Notes: a model not told the origin generated them from the sequence alone. A DNA stretch of 64,000 bases from Streptomyces griseochromogenes (GCF_001542625.1 NZ_CP016279.1:3286001-3350000); one strand, 5' to 3'. Shown: positions 25,496-33,585, numbered from the stretch's first letter. Translations and numbers: made by a program.

Positions 25496-25951
25496 TCAGC
25501 CGTCCTCCGGCTCGCCGCCTCGCGAGGCGAGCAGGACTCCCGTGATCAGATCGGGACGGATCCGTACCGCGTAGTCCATGCCCGGCTCGGCCGCCCAGGG
25601 TTCCAACAGCGCCCGGATGCGCACCAGTTCACCGGGGTCGGTCACCAGCCGGGCGTAGCCCGTGGCCACCACGCTCCAGCCGAGATGCGTGCCGGGGTCG
25701 ATGGCGTCCGCCTCGTAGGCGACGACGACGCCGGTGCCGTCGGCCTGTTGGGCCTGGGAGGTGAGCGCCGATCCCTCGCACGTGCGGATGACGATGTCGC
25801 CGCCGTCCAGGACATGGTTGACCGGACGGACCGTGGGCAGCGCCTGCCGGGTGAAGACGATCCTGCCCATGGACACGCTGCCGAGCAGGCGCAGCGCGTC
25901 GGCACGATCGAGGTCGATGCGCCGGTGCGTCGGACGGTTGGTACGGATCAT
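25496..25951 (-). CDS. Pyridoxamine 5-phosphate oxidase family protein
   Basis: A 151-residue stand-alone PNPOx-like split barrel: LGSVSMGRIVFTRQALPTVRPVNHVLDGGDIVIRTCEG, GTGVVVAYEADAIDPGTHLGWSVVATGYARLVTDP. It lacks the C-terminal signature of true PdxH and probably binds a flavin or F420. Mycobacterial DosR-regulon members include proteins of this fold. It converges on the HTH-PNPOx fusion (27 bases between stops) and is divergent from the DevS-like kinase, sharing a 370-base control region with DevR-like boxes. Confidence 0.86.
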   Translation of the reverse strand: MIRTNRPTHRRIDLDRADALRLLGSVSMGRIVFTRQALPTVRPVNHVLDGGDIVIRTCEGSALTSQAQQADGTGVVVAYEADAIDPGTHLGWSVVATGYARLVTDPGELVRIRALLEPWAAEPGMDYAVRIRPDLITGVLLASRGGEPEDG

Positions 25952-26100
25952 GGCCGGCTTCTTTGCGGGTGTGTCGCATTCCTGCTTGTAGGTGGTGGCG
26001 CCCTGTCAGCTGCGGCGAAGTGAGATGCGGGCGGAGCGACACCGCGGGGGACCGGTGCCGCTCCTGTGCTCACTGTCCCTCGGCGCGGGCTCCCCCTCCA

Positions 26101-26136
26101 GGGCCGATCGGGCCAATGCGAGGGGCCGTTCTCCGG
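26101..26136. promoter_or_regulatory. DevR-like boxes between PNPOx and DevS-like kinase genes
   Basis: GGGCCGATCGGGCC (26101-26114) is one change from the consensus. A left half-site GGGCCGTTC follows at 26123-26131, about two helical turns on. The rest of the 370-base gap (25952-26321) shows no further gene. Confidence 0.5.
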
Positions 26137-26321
26137 TGCGAAGAGGTGCCGGGAGACCTCCTCCGACAGGTTCTGCTTCCCTCGCCGGTGGCCGGGAAGG
26201 CACGGCAGGCCTCCTTAGTGCCGCCGGGGCGGTGTACCGGCTTCCCACAGGGACCGATACGGTGGAAGCGAAACAATTCGACGGCTCCCGCCGCACGTGC
26301 CGGGGGACCTGGAGGAGCGTG

Positions 26322-28037
26322 GTGGCAAGCCCTGAGGAGCCCCGCGTATCGCTGCCGCAGCTGAAGCTCGACGAGCTGCTGGAGGAGCTGCAGGCCCGGA
26401 TCGACGCGGCGCGAGGCACGCAGAACCGGGTGCACAGCCTGCTGGAGGCGGTGCTCGCCGTCGGCCGGGAGCTGGACCTGGAGCAGGCCCTGCACTCCAT
26501 CGTGGACGCGGCCGCGGCGCTGGTGGACGCGGAGTACGCCGCCCTCGGCGTCATCGGACCGGACGGCACACGGCTGTCCGCCTTCCACACGGTGGGAGTC
26601 ACCGAGGAGGAGATCTCCAGGATCGGCCCGTACCCGGAAGGCCACGGCATCCTCGGCGAGCTGATCCGCCACCCCGAGCCGCTCCGCCTCGCGAAGATCT
26701 CCGAGCACCCGGCTTCGTACGGCTTCCCGCCGAACCATCCGACGATGAACAGCTTCCTCGGCGTCCCCATCCGCGTCCGCGACCAGGTCTTCGGCAACCT
26801 GTATCTCACCGAGAAGCGCGGCGGCGCGGAGTTCGACGAGGAGGACCAGTCGGTGCTCTCCACGCTGGCCGTGGCGGCCGGTGTGGCCATCGACAACGCA
26901 CGCCTGTACGAGGACTCACGGCTGCGCGAGCGGTGGCTGCGGGCGAACGCGGAGATCACGCACGGCCTGATGTCGGGCAGCGAACGCTCCGAAGCCCTGA
27001 ACCTGATCGCCGAACGCGCCCGGGAGATCACGGGCTCGGCCCTGGCGGCGGTCGCGATGCCCATGGAGGACGGCGGATCGCTCACCGTCGAGATCGCCGT
27101 CGGAATGGACGCGGAAGCGCACCAGGGACTGGTGCTGCCCCTGCACGGAACCCTGATGGGGCTGGCGTACTCCGCCGCCGCCCCGGTCGCCAGTGAGGAC
27201 GTCGCCCACGACGCCGGGATCTCCCCGGAACCCCCGCGCTTCGCCGGACTCGGCCCTGCCGTCGCCGTCCCCATCGGCACGGGGGAGGGCGGCGTACGGG
27301 GCGTGGTCCTGCTGGCCCGCGAGGCCGGCCGGCCCGTGTTCTCCGAGAAGGAGACAGAGCTGGTCCGGGGCTTCGCCGCACAGGCCGCGATCGCGATGGA
27401 ACTGGCCGAGCGCCGCGCGGACGCCGAGCAGGTCGCGGTGCTCCAGGACCGCGACCGGATCGCCCGGGACCTGCACGACCTGGCCATCCAGCGGCTGTTC
27501 GCCACCGGGATGACGCTGCAGAGCGCGGGCCGCTTCATCGAGCATCCGGAGGCCTCGGAGCGGGTGTTGCGGGCCGTCGACGACCTCGACGAGACCATCA
27601 AGATCATCCGGTCCACGATTTTCGGGCTGCGGGCGCGCGAGGGCTCTCTCGGGAGCGGGCTGCGGGCCCGGGTCGTCCGCGTGGTCGGCGAGGCGGCTGT
27701 GCTGCTGGGCTTCGCACCCAGCGTGCGCATGCAGGGCCTGGTCGACACCGATGTGCCGCGGGAGATCGCCGATCACGTCATGGCTGTGCTCTCCGAGGCC
27801 CTCACCAACATCGCCCGGCACGCCCGCGCCGACCGGGCCCAGGTGGTCCTGACGGCAGACGGCGACGAGGTGTTGCTGACGGTCTCGGACAACGGAGTGG
27901 GCATCCCGCCCGATGGCCGCCGCAGCGGTCTGCGCAACATGGCCGAGCGGGCCGGGCAACTGGGCGGGCGCCTCGACGTGTCCGGCCCGGACGGCGGCGG
28001 CACCCTGCTGGAGTGGCGGGTCCCGTTGCCGAAGTAG
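26322..28037 (+). CDS. DevS/DosT-like GAF-GAF sensor histidine kinase
   Basis: A 571-residue soluble kinase. GAF-A (about 50-195) contains GPYPEGHGILGELIRHPEPLRL and HPASYGFPPNHPTMNSFLGVPIRVRDQVFGNLYLTEK, closely resembling the heme-binding GAF of mycobacterial DevS. The FPPNHP histidine lies where the heme ligand is expected. GAF-B covers about 215-360. HisKA_3 follows with phospho-acceptor RDLHDLAIQRLF, then the HATPase with SEALTNIARHARA and DNGVGI. No membrane segment is seen. The GTG at 26322 (or the adjacent 26319) follows GGAGGAG. It is the likely partner of the DevR-like regulator at 15154-15855, sensing oxygen, NO or redox. Confidence 0.92.
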   Translation: MASPEEPRVSLPQLKLDELLEELQARIDAARGTQNRVHSLLEAVLAVGRELDLEQALHSIVDAAAALVDAEYAALGVIGPDGTRLSAFHTVGVTEEEISRIGPYPEGHGILGELIRHPEPLRLAKISEHPASYGFPPNHPTMNSFLGVPIRVRDQVFGNLYLTEKRGGAEFDEEDQSVLSTLAVAAGVAIDNARLYEDSRLRERWLRANAEITHGLMSGSERSEALNLIAERAREITGSALAAVAMPMEDGGSLTVEIAVGMDAEAHQGLVLPLHGTLMGLAYSAAAPVASEDVAHDAGISPEPPRFAGLGPAVAVPIGTGEGGVRGVVLLAREAGRPVFSEKETELVRGFAAQAAIAMELAERRADAEQVAVLQDRDRIARDLHDLAIQRLFATGMTLQSAGRFIEHPEASERVLRAVDDLDETIKIIRSTIFGLRAREGSLGSGLRARVVRVVGEAAVLLGFAPSVRMQGLVDTDVPREIADHVMAVLSEALTNIARHARADRAQVVLTADGDEVLLTVSDNGVGIPPDGRRSGLRNMAERAGQLGGRLDVSGPDGGGTLLEWRVPLPK

Positions 28038-28040
28038 CAG

Positions 28041-28073
28041 GGGCACGGCGGCCGGAGCCGCTCCGCGGTGCCC
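28041..28073 (+). terminator. Hairpin after the DevS-like kinase
   Basis: GGGCAC (28041-28046) pairs with GTGCCC (28068-28073). A GCGG/CCGC extension continues the stem after one mismatch. It starts three bases after the kinase stop. Confidence 0.55.
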
Positions 28074-28104
28074 GCTTCGGCCCCATGTACGGGCCGCTCG
28101 GCCC
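28070..28104. promoter_or_regulatory. DevR-like boxes upstream of the second CBS-BON gene
   Basis: GGGCCGCTCGGCCC (28091-28104) is a perfect consensus match 73 bases before the start. A right half-site TTCGGCCCC lies 21 bp upstream of the matching half. It partly overlaps the kinase terminator. Confidence 0.6.
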
Positions 28105-28176
28105 ATGCCCGCGGGAGTGGCGCGGCCGCAGGCTGAAGGTGTCGTAGGACGGCATCCGAGCCCGCTGGAGGACGCC

Positions 28177-28878
28177 ATGGACGGCACCGCGACCGTAGTG
28201 AACGACGTGATGACCCACAGGGTCGTCGCCCTGCGCACGGGAGCGGCCTTCAAGGACATCGTGAAGGCCATGGGGCAGTGGAGGGTCAGTGCTCTCCCCG
28301 TGCTGGATGAGGCGGGACGCGTCGTCGGTGTCGTCTCCGAGGCCGACCTGCTGCCCAAGGAGGAGTACCGCCGACACGACCCCGCCCCGTACGGGCAAAC
28401 GCGGCGTCCCGCCGACGTGCGCAAGGCGGGTGCGGTGACCGCCGTCGACCTGATGACCGCCCCGGCCGTCACCGTGACACCCGACACCGCCCTCGCCCAC
28501 GCGGCACGCCTCATGGTGCGCAACGGGCTCAAGCGGCTGCCGGTCGTCGATCAGGAAGGCGCCCTCAAGGGCATCGTCAGCCGTGCCGACCTGCTGAAGG
28601 TGTTTCTGCGGGCCGACGAGGACATCGCCGGGGAGGTACGGCGCGAGGTCGTCCTACGGCTCTTCGGCACCCGCGCCGAAGCGGTCCGGATCGAGGTGCG
28701 CGACGGTGTCGTGACGCTCACGGGCCGGGTGCGCGACACCGGGCTCGTCCCGCTCGCCGCCCTGCTGGCGCGGGCCGTGGAAGGAGTGGTGGACGTGCGG
28801 TGCGCCCTCCTCGGTCCGCCTGGTCATCCGAACGCCGAACCTGATCCGCCGGCCCCGCGGCGGGCGGCCCCCGCCTGA
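28177..28878 (+). CDS. CBS-pair and BON domain protein
   Basis: A 233-residue paralogue of the CBS-BON proteins at 15993 and 28932. CBS1 has VNDVMTHRVVALRTGAAFKDIVKAM and VSALPVLDEAGRVVGVVSEADLLPKEEY. CBS2 has LMTAPAVTVTPDTALAHAARLM and LKRLPVVDQEGALKGIVSRADLLKVFLR. The BON part is VRIEVRDGVVTLTGRVRDTGLVPLA, followed by a Pro-rich tail. The ATG at 28177 follows TGGAGGA. It lies downstream of the DevS-like kinase but behind a hairpin and its own DevR-like box, so it is probably transcribed separately. Confidence 0.9.
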   Translation: MDGTATVVNDVMTHRVVALRTGAAFKDIVKAMGQWRVSALPVLDEAGRVVGVVSEADLLPKEEYRRHDPAPYGQTRRPADVRKAGAVTAVDLMTAPAVTVTPDTALAHAARLMVRNGLKRLPVVDQEGALKGIVSRADLLKVFLRADEDIAGEVRREVVLRLFGTRAEAVRIEVRDGVVTLTGRVRDTGLVPLAALLARAVEGVVDVRCALLGPPGHPNAEPDPPAPRRAAPA

Positions 28879-28906
28879 CGGCGGAACCCGCATACGGCCT
28901 GCCGTC
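28877..28906. terminator. Possible bidirectional hairpin between two CBS-BON genes
   Basis: GACGGC (28877-28882) and GCCGTC (28901-28906) are reverse complements, lying in the 53-base gap between convergent genes. The stem is short, so support is weak. Confidence 0.35.
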
Positions 28907-28931
28907 GCCCGCAAGAGCTCCGTCGGATGAT

Positions 28932-29585
28932 CTACCGCCCATCGCCCGCGGTGAGTCGGCAGTCCACGCTCACCACTCCCTCGACACCCCGCACGAGGCG
29001 GACGGCGAGAGGAATCCGGGCGGCGTCCGGCACCCGTCCGGTCAGCGTGGCGACGCCCTCGGCGACCGTGATGTGCACGGGCTCGACCGGGGCCGGGAAG
29101 AGGAGGTCGACCACCTCGCGCCGGATCTCGTCGGCGAGGTCCTTGTCCGGGCGCAGGAACACCTTGAGCAGGTCGCCGCGGCTGACGACGCCTTCGAGCA
29201 GACCCTCGGCGTTCACCACGGGCAGCCGCTTGACGCCGCGCAGGGCCATGACGCGTGCCGCCTCGGCGAGCGTCGCGTCGGCATGGACGGTGAGAGCCGG
29301 AGCGCTCATCAGTTCCTCCGCGCTCGCCGCCCCGGCCTTGGCCAGGTCGGACAGCCGGCGCCGCTGGGTGAAGCGGTCCGGGTCACTGTCCCGGAACTCC
29401 TCCTTGGGCAGCAGGTCGGCCTCGGACACTACCCCGATCACCCGGCCATCGCCCTCCAGCACGGGCAGGGCGCTGACCTTCCACTGGTCCATGCGCTCGA
29501 CGATCTCCTTGAACAGAGCCGCGCGGCCCACCGCGACGACGGCACGCGTCATCACGTCACCCACCCGGTGCGCGCTGCCGAGCAT
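28932..29585 (-). CDS. CBS-pair and BON domain protein
   Basis: A 217-residue protein, very similar to the 15993-16646 gene in length and order: CBS1 (VGDVMTRAVVAVGRAALFKEIVERM, LPVLEGDGRVIGVVSEADLLPKEEF), CBS2 (LMSAPALTVHADATLAEAARVM, GVKRLPVVNAEGLLEGVVSRGDLLKVFLR) and BON (VHITVAEGVATLTGRVPDAARIP). The ATG at 29585 follows GAGGAGGGCGGC. It starts 26 bases after the cyclic-nucleotide-binding gene on the same strand, so the two are probably one transcript driven by the boxes at 30132-30165. Confidence 0.9.
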   Translation of the reverse strand: MLGSAHRVGDVMTRAVVAVGRAALFKEIVERMDQWKVSALPVLEGDGRVIGVVSEADLLPKEEFRDSDPDRFTQRRRLSDLAKAGAASAEELMSAPALTVHADATLAEAARVMALRGVKRLPVVNAEGLLEGVVSRGDLLKVFLRPDKDLADEIRREVVDLLFPAPVEPVHITVAEGVATLTGRVPDAARIPLAVRLVRGVEGVVSVDCRLTAGDGR

Positions 29586-29611
29586 GCCGCCCTCCTCGCG
29601 GGGCCGGGTGG

Positions 29612-30070
29612 TCACGTCAGACCACCGCTGCCGTAGGGGGCGTAGAGGTCGAGCAGCCTGATCCGGGAGGCGTGCAGCCGCTGGGCGACCACCCGCCCGA
29701 CCCAGACCGCGATCGCCCGGCCGAACTCGGGGTCGGCGGCGCACATCGTCCGGACCGACTCGGCGTCGAACTCCCAGGCCCGAACGGGGCTCGTCGCCTC
29801 GGCGCCCAGATGCCAGAGGCGGGGCTGGAAGTGCCAGGACCAGCCGATCAGTTCTCCGTGCCCGAGCGTCTCGATGACGGCGGGACGGCGGCCGGGAACG
29901 TGCAGGTCGAGGCTGACGGTGCCGGTGCGGACGATCCAGAAGCGGTCGGCGCGCCGGCCCTCCTCGAACAGGCGGGTCCCGGCCTCGAAGGAGACCTCGC
30001 GGGCGAGGTCCATCAGCCGCTCGCGGTACACGGGCTCAAGGGCCGTGTTCATGGTGGTGGCGGAGGTCAT
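29612..30070 (-). CDS. Cyclic-nucleotide-binding domain protein (Crp-like, no HTH)
   Basis: A 152-residue protein consisting of one cNMP-binding jelly roll: FEAGTRLFEEGRRADRFWIVRTGTVSLDLHVPGRRPAVIETLGHGELIGWSWHF. The C helix (FGRAIAVWVGRVVAQRLHASRIRLLDLYAP) is present, but no DNA-binding domain follows, so it cannot act like Crp directly. The phosphate-binding cassette of cAMP binders (GELALL-R-TA) is not kept. The ATG at 30070 is preferred over 30088 because AAGGGAG lies eight bases upstream. It leads an operon with the CBS-BON gene. Confidence 0.82.
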   Translation of the reverse strand: MTSATTMNTALEPVYRERLMDLAREVSFEAGTRLFEEGRRADRFWIVRTGTVSLDLHVPGRRPAVIETLGHGELIGWSWHFQPRLWHLGAEATSPVRAWEFDAESVRTMCAADPEFGRAIAVWVGRVVAQRLHASRIRLLDLYAPYGSGGLT

Positions 30071-30131
30071 CGCACCGGCTCCCTTCATGCCGTCTGCTTC
30101 CAGCGTGTCCGTGTCCGTGCCCCGCCGCCAC

Positions 30132-30165
30132 GGGCCGCTCGGCTCCGGCCAGGGCCTTTCGGCCC
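30132..30165. promoter_or_regulatory. Tandem DevR-like boxes, 20-bp spacing, upstream of cNMP-binding gene
   Basis: GGGCCGCTCGGCTC (30132-30145) and GGGCCTTTCGGCCC (30152-30165) each differ from GGGCCGNTCGGCCC at one position and start exactly 20 bp apart. Confidence 0.62.
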
Positions 30166-30487
30166 ATGGCACCGATCGTCCGGCACCGGAGGCCGGGCCC
30201 GGGACCCGTCGGGGCTGTGCCAGGGGCTTTCCGGGGACATCCCGGATGCCGTGGCGGCGGGGAGAGCGGAAGTACCGTCATCGCGCTCACCACTGCTGCG
30301 ACGGCATGCGTGGCAACGGCCGTCCTTCGATCGTGGTCTGCGTCCCGGCGAAGCACTCCGGTGTGAGCGGGCCGACGGCCGGCTCGGCCGGCCAGTAGGT
30401 GCCCGCCCGTAGGTACCCTCCACCCACTTCGCCGCCGGGGCCGGCCGACGGACGAGGTGCCTCCGTGTGCAGGGCGGTCATGGCCGA
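30166..30487. other. Non-coding stretch, nothing assigned
   Basis: About 320 bases between the DevR-like boxes and the CBS remnant. A 64-codon minus-strand frame (30287-30481) has no RBS and no recognisable domain, so it is not called. It is probably debris of the decayed CBS gene plus promoter sequence. Confidence 0.4.
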
Positions 30488-30656
30488 AGATGCCGAGCAG
30501 AAGGGGGGCGGAGGCAGAGACCCGCTTCCCCGGTCCGGTCGGCAGTCGTCCGATGCCGTGCCGGGCCATCAGCCGGGCGGCCTCCGGCAGGGCCGCCTCC
30601 GCCGGGACCGTCACGGCCGGCGCCATGACGGCACCGACCTCGGTGGCTCTCATCAT
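30488..30656 (-). pseudogene. Truncated CBS-domain gene downstream of the Pat-like gene
   Basis: The frame starts MMRATEVGAVMAPAVTVPAEAALPEAARLMARHGIGRLP, a good first half of a CBS motif with a strong RBS (GAAGGGGG), nine bases after the Pat-like stop. The expected second half is then degenerate (GKRVSASAP, LLLGIFGHD), and the frame runs on into unrelated sequence. The start signals look intact but the domain is not completed, so a decayed gene is the likeliest reading. Confidence 0.5.
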
Positions 30657-30665
30657 GGACCCCCT

Positions 30666-33356
30666 TCAGCGCAGCCGGCGCAGGTAAGGATCGTGGAGGT
30701 GGCGCGGCACGAGCCGGACGCGGACGTCGAGTGCGGTGACGCCGTGCGGCCCGGCCAGGACGGGGCTGAGGTCGGCCTCCGTCAGTTCGGGCAGGTCGGA
30801 GGCCATCCGGGAGAGCCGGTGCAGCAGTTGTTCGAGGCCGCCGAGGTCGGCGGCGGGGCTGCCGGCGTAGCCGAGCAGCAGGGGGGAGCAGCGCGGCGAG
30901 GTGAGCAGATCGTGCACGTCGAGGTCGGTGAGCGGGGCGAGCCGGGCCGCGTGGTCGGCGAGCAGCTCGGTCGCCGTTCCGCCGAGACCGAACACCACCA
31001 GGGGTCCGAAGACCTCGTCCTGGACGACCCCGGCGAACAGTTCGGTGCCGCGCTCGGCGAGTGGCTGCACCACCACCCCGGTCATCCGGTCGCCGAACCG
31101 GGTGACCAGATCGCGGTGGGCGGCCCTGACCTGGGAGGCGTTCTGCAGGTCGAGGTGGATGGCGCGCTGCTCGCTCTTGTGCAGCAGACCGGGCCAGTAC
31201 GCCTTCATGACGACCCGTCCGTCGGGGCCCGCGAGCCGTTCGGCTGCGGCGACCGCCTCGTCCTCGTCCCGGGCCCAGGCCCAGGGGATCTGCGGGATGC
31301 CGTAGCAGTCGAGCAGCGTGGCCGTCGTCCGCGGATCGAGCAGGCCGCCTTCCGGGTTTCGGTCCAGGAAGGCGGCGGTCAGGTTCTTCGCGCGCCCGGT
31401 CTCCACGTCGGGCAGCTCCGGTACGGCGCCGGGCAGCCGGGCGAGCCAGTCGGCGCGGGCTGCCGCATGGGCCAGGGCACGGGCGGCGTCCTCGGCGTCG
31501 GAGTAGGCGGGCACGGCGCCGCCGTCGGCGGTCGGCAGCAGCTCGACGCGGGCGGCCTGGGCGGGCAGCACCGCGACGACCGGGCGGGCGAACGGTCCGG
31601 GGGCCGAGGTCAGGACGCGTACCGGGTCTTCGCCGGTGGCCGCCGCGACTGCCGTGGGGACCAGGCTCACGAGGACGGCGTCGACAGCGGTGTGCCGGGC
31701 CAGAAGGCTTGTGCACTGCCGCAGTTGCTCCTCACCGACGGTCGGCGTGACGTCCACGGGGTTGGCCGCGGTGGCGCCGTCGGGGAGTACGGCGAGGAGC
31801 GCGTCCACCAGGTCGGCGGCGAGCCGTGGGACGACCAGTCCGGCGTCCACGCACGCGTCGGCGGCCAGTACACCGGCCCCGCCCGCGTTGCTGACGACGG
31901 CGATCTTCGTGCCGTGGGGGAGTGGCTGGGTGTGCAGGAGGGCGGCGGTGCCGAGGAGTTCACCGATGGTGCGGGTGGCGCTGATGCCGGCCTGGGTGAA
32001 CAGGGCCTGCCGGGTCATGGTCGGGGTGGCCGCCGCCGCGGTGTGCGAGGCCGCGGCCCGCCGCCCGGCCTCGGAACGGCCCGCGTCCACGGTCAGCACC
32101 GGCATGGCCCGGGCCACGCGGCGGGCGGTACGGGAGAAGGCGCGGGGATTGCCGAAGGACTCCAGGTGCAGCAGTGCGAGGTCGGTGTACCCGTCGCTCT
32201 CCCACCACTGGAGCATGTCGTTGCCGCTGACGTCGTACTTGTCGCCCAGCGAGACGAAGGTCGACACGCCGATGCCGAGCCGGGCCAGTCCGTCCAGCAG
32301 CGCGATACCGACACCGCCGGACTGTACGGCGATTCCGGCCGTGCCGGGCCCGGGGCGCCGGGCGGCGAAGGTGGCGTTCAGGTGGACCTCGTCCCCGGTG
32401 TTGGCCAGGCCCAGGCAGTTCGGCCCGACGAGCCGCATGCCGTGGCGTCGGCAGGCGCCCATCAGAGCCCCGCTCTGATGGGTGTCCAGACCCGCGGACA
32501 CCACGAGCAGCGCGCGCACGCCGGCCCGCCCGCACTCCTCGGCCACCTCGGCGACGGCGGCTGCCGGTACGGCGATCACGGCCAGGTCGGGCACGTGCGG
32601 CAGGTCGGCGACGGACCGGCGGGCGTGCACCCCGGCGATCGCGTCGGCCTCGGGGTGGACGGCGTACAACCGCCCGGTGTAGCCGCCGCCGTGGATGTTG
32701 CGCAGGATGGCGCGTCCGACGGATCCCGGGGTGCGGCCCGCGCCGATCACCGCGACCGTGCCGGGCCGCAGCAAGGGCCGCAGGCTGGCGGTGCCGGCCA
32801 GCCTTCCCCGGGACTCGACGGCGCTCAAGTAGGTCTCGTCCTGGGTGAGTTCGACCGTGCAGTGCACCTCGGGCCCGTCGAAGCGGCGGGTGACGCGCAG
32901 CCCCAGATCGTGGAAGACCTTCAGCACGTCGTGGTTGTCCGCCAGGGCGTCGGCGCTGAACGCGGTGACGCCCGCCCTGCGCGCGGCGTCCGCGAGATGT
33001 TCCAGCAGAAGGGTGCCCACTCCGCGCCGGTGCCAGCCGTCGGCCACGGCCACCGAGATGTCCGCGGTGCCACCGCCCGGCAGGACCTCGTACTCGGCCA
33101 GCCCCACGAGCCGCCCGTCGCGCTCGGCGGCCAGCGCACGGTATCCGGGGCGATCCTCCCCGGCCACCCGCTCGGCGGCCAGGCGTGCGGAGGCCGGGCT
33201 GACGCAGAAGAACCGCAACCGCAGGTTCTGCGGTGACATCTCCTCGTACAGCCTTTCCACCTCTTCACGATCCGCCGGACCCGCCTGCCGTATGCGAACG
33301 GTGGTTCCGTCGGCCAGCAGGGCATGCACCGGGACTTCCCGGACACCGGTCATCAC
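30666..33356 (-). CDS. GNAT acetyltransferase fused to NDP-forming acyl-CoA synthetase (Pat-like)
   Basis: An 896-residue fusion. Residues about 18-175 are a GNAT domain with the acetyl-CoA loop WHRRGVGTLLLEHL. Residues about 190-660 are the CoA-binding and succinyl-CoA-synthetase-like domains (VAVIGAGRTPGSVGRAIL, VGPNCLGLAN, VQSGGVGIALLDGLARLGIGVSTFVSLGDKYDVSGNDMLQWW, VSNAGGAGVLAADA). The C-terminal part is an ATP-grasp (VVMKAYWPGLLHKSE, VFGLGGTATELL). The active-site His of true NDP-forming synthetases is not evident in the expected ASHTAAAA loop context, so it is more likely a protein lysine acetyltransferase of the Pat type than a synthetase. A box pair lies upstream. Mycobacterial Pat instead pairs GNAT with a cNMP domain. 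Confidence 0.85.
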   Translation of the reverse strand: MMTGVREVPVHALLADGTTVRIRQAGPADREEVERLYEEMSPQNLRLRFFCVSPASARLAAERVAGEDRPGYRALAAERDGRLVGLAEYEVLPGGGTADISVAVADGWHRRGVGTLLLEHLADAARRAGVTAFSADALADNHDVLKVFHDLGLRVTRRFDGPEVHCTVELTQDETYLSAVESRGRLAGTASLRPLLRPGTVAVIGAGRTPGSVGRAILRNIHGGGYTGRLYAVHPEADAIAGVHARRSVADLPHVPDLAVIAVPAAAVAEVAEECGRAGVRALLVVSAGLDTHQSGALMGACRRHGMRLVGPNCLGLANTGDEVHLNATFAARRPGPGTAGIAVQSGGVGIALLDGLARLGIGVSTFVSLGDKYDVSGNDMLQWWESDGYTDLALLHLESFGNPRAFSRTARRVARAMPVLTVDAGRSEAGRRAAASHTAAAATPTMTRQALFTQAGISATRTIGELLGTAALLHTQPLPHGTKIAVVSNAGGAGVLAADACVDAGLVVPRLAADLVDALLAVLPDGATAANPVDVTPTVGEEQLRQCTSLLARHTAVDAVLVSLVPTAVAAATGEDPVRVLTSAPGPFARPVVAVLPAQAARVELLPTADGGAVPAYSDAEDAARALAHAAARADWLARLPGAVPELPDVETGRAKNLTAAFLDRNPEGGLLDPRTTATLLDCYGIPQIPWAWARDEDEAVAAAERLAGPDGRVVMKAYWPGLLHKSEQRAIHLDLQNASQVRAAHRDLVTRFGDRMTGVVVQPLAERGTELFAGVVQDEVFGPLVVFGLGGTATELLADHAARLAPLTDLDVHDLLTSPRCSPLLLGYAGSPAADLGGLEQLLHRLSRMASDLPELTEADLSPVLAGPHGVTALDVRVRLVPRHLHDPYLRRLR

Positions 33357-33415
33357 GAACTCTCCCTCCGGACGATTCCGCCTTCAGCGTCCGGCGGCGG
33401 GCCCCGGCCGCACAG

Positions 33416-33456
33416 GGGCTGACCGGGCCCTGGGAGGGCCGAGTGGCCCTCCCAGG
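33416..33456. promoter_or_regulatory. DevR-like box pair nested with a 28-bp palindrome upstream of the Pat-like gene
   Basis: GGGCTGACCGGGCC (33416-33429) and GGGCCGAGTGGCCC (33436-33449) start 20 bp apart. The second lies within a perfect 12-bp-arm palindrome: CCTGGGAGGGCC (33429-33440), GAGT spacer, GGCCCTCCCAGG (33445-33456). The region is divergent, so an operator is more likely than a terminator. Confidence 0.55.
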
Positions 33457-33570
33457 CGCGTCGGTCCCAGCCGGCGGCAGGCCGAGGTGGGCGACGGGGG
33501 TGGTCGGGGTCCGGCCCTCTCCGGGGGGGGGCGGGTCCGGCGGGACGGTTGCTCCACCGGCGAACTGCTT

Positions 33571-33585
33571 TTGCCGGTCCGGCAA
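33571..33585. promoter_or_regulatory. 15-bp palindrome upstream of the His-rich methyltransferase
   Basis: TTGCCGG-T-CCGGCAA is a perfect palindrome 66 bases before the ATG at 33651. It is a candidate operator; a nine-G run lies shortly upstream. Confidence 0.4.

Noticed and set aside
30287..30481. 64-codon minus-strand frame as a small gene
   Set aside because: No RBS, no domain, and it lies in the debris downstream of the truncated CBS gene.
33429..33456. 28-bp palindrome read as a terminator
   Set aside because: It lies between two divergent starts, where no transcript should end, and coincides with a DevR-like box; an operator is more likely.
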